Below are positions 5,700 to 6,216 of a DNA stretch of 6,216 nucleotides, piece after piece. Numbering within the stretch: the first letter of the stretch is position 1; each line of letters begins with the position of its first letter. The stretch is from NCBI GenBank assembly GCA_009843585.1, contig VYDC01000223.1, positions 3,800-10,015 of the forward strand, given 5' to 3'. The notes below the pieces were generated by a model. It did no database searches. It saw nothing but the letters and a program-made list of their open reading frames with translations, and was not told the origin of the DNA. A program made the position numbers and the translations under genes. This DNA comes from Chloroflexota bacterium. GTDB taxonomy: Bacteria; Chloroflexota; Dehalococcoidia; UBA2979.

Positions 5700-6191
5700 A
5701 TGCAGCCCCTCGCCGGGATCATCATGGGCTCCTCCTCCGACTGGGAGACGATGCGCCACGCCGCCGAGCTGCTCGAGGAGCTCGGCGTGCCGCACGAGGT
5801 GCGCGTCGTCTCCGCACACCGCACGCCGGACCTGCTCTTCGAGTACGCGTCGACGGCCCGCGGACGCGGTCTGGAGGTGATCGTGGCCGGCGCCGGCGGC
5901 GCCGCGCACCTGCCGGGCATGGCCGCCGCGAAGACGACCCTGCCGGTGATCGGCGTGCCGGTCGAGTCGAAGGCCCTGAGCGGGCTCGACTCGCTGCTCT
6001 CCATCGTCCAGATGCCGGCGGGCGTGCCGGTCGCGACGGTCGCCATCGGCGCGGCCGGGGCACGCAACGCCGCCCTGCTCGCCGCGGCGATCCTCGCCTC
6101 GGGCCGCCCCGCCATCAGCGAGGCGCTCGAGCACTACCGCGAGCGCCAGACCGCGGAGGTCCTCGCGCGGCCGGATCCCCGCCAGGGCTGA
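5700..6191 (+). CDS. purE: N5-carboxyaminoimidazole ribonucleotide mutase PurE (class I)
   Basis: PurE converts N5-CAIR to CAIR in de novo purine synthesis, in the cytoplasm, usually as an octamer. The product is 163 residues, the normal length for class I PurE. Visible motifs are the N-terminal phosphate-binding GIIMGSSSDWETM (6-18; S11 and D14 are the equivalents of E. coli S16 and D19), VVSAHRTPD (36-44, with H40 as the catalytic His) and AGAGGAAHLPGMAA (63-76). The later segment LSIVQMPAGVPVATVAIG (100-117) is also typical. ATG 5700 is the start because MGSSSD lies at the usual distance. It has no ribosome binding site but an upstream -10 box, consistent with leaderless expression. The stop TGA 6189-6191 is followed three bases later by purK, indicating co-transcription. 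Confidence 0.97.
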   Translation: MQPLAGIIMGSSSDWETMRHAAELLEELGVPHEVRVVSAHRTPDLLFEYASTARGRGLEVIVAGAGGAAHLPGMAAAKTTLPVIGVPVESKALSGLDSLLSIVQMPAGVPVATVAIGAAGARNAALLAAAILASGRPAISEALEHYRERQTAEVLARPDPRQG

Positions 6192-6194
6192 GGC

Positions 6195-6216
6195 GTGCGG
6201 ATCGGAGTGATCGGAG
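6195..6216 (+). CDS. purK: N5-carboxyaminoimidazole ribonucleotide synthase PurK, first codons only
   Basis: GTG 6195 begins M-R-I-G-V-I-G, the start of the PurK ATP-grasp N-terminus (typically followed by GGQLG). PurK makes N5-CAIR from AIR, bicarbonate and ATP, feeding PurE. It begins three bases after the purE stop, with AGGG at 6184-6187 as a possible ribosome binding site inside purE. Only seven codons are in the window. The call rests on this heptapeptide plus the standard purE-purK order. Confidence 0.8.

Overview
The window is very GC-rich (roughly 70% by eye). It carries six protein-coding genes, two of them cut by the window edges, and no RNA genes, insertion sequences or CRISPR arrays that I could see. 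The codon use, an actinobacterial-type TGnTAnnnT promoter with an apparently leaderless purE, GTG starts, and a lipoprotein with a poly-Asp plus Ala/Pro/Thr linker all suggest a high-GC Actinomycetota (for example a Thermoleophilia-like lineage) or possibly a Chloroflexota member. The assignment is an inference and is not secure.

Layout. Positions 2-925 (+) hold the C-terminal part of a family 5 (oligopeptide/dipeptide-type) ABC-transporter solute-binding protein. Convergent to it, 954-2036 (-) is a thioredoxin-like gene whose frame is interrupted by a single TGA at 1596-1598. The two stops sit inside one shared hairpin (925-961). Divergently, 2212-3957 (+) encodes a complete second family 5 solute-binding lipoprotein with a Tat-like signal, followed by a strong intrinsic terminator (3982-4011). 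Then come an argininosuccinate-lyase-like enzyme (4089-5633, +), purE (5700-6191, +) with its own promoter, and the first codons of purK (from GTG 6195, +).

The main discovery is the thioredoxin-like gene at 954-2036. The TGA falls exactly where the first redox cysteine of the thioredoxin motif belongs. The product reads ...SSW-U-G-C-REDLPVW... across the TGA in the same frame, with normal family features on both sides: redoxin N-terminus before it, cis-proline and helical-repeat tail after it. A 6-bp stem with a 5-nt G-containing loop lies 20 nt after the TGA, within the usual geometry of a bacterial SECIS element. I therefore annotate one 360-residue selenoprotein rather than two genes or a pseudogene.

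How the genes relate: purE and purK form a purine-biosynthesis pair (AIR to CAIR via N5-CAIR). The lyase upstream has the fumarase/argininosuccinate-lyase catalytic loop but lacks the argininosuccinate-binding signature, so its substrate is probably different. The two solute-binding proteins flank the selenoprotein gene, but no permease or ATPase genes lie in the window, so no transport system can be reconstructed here.
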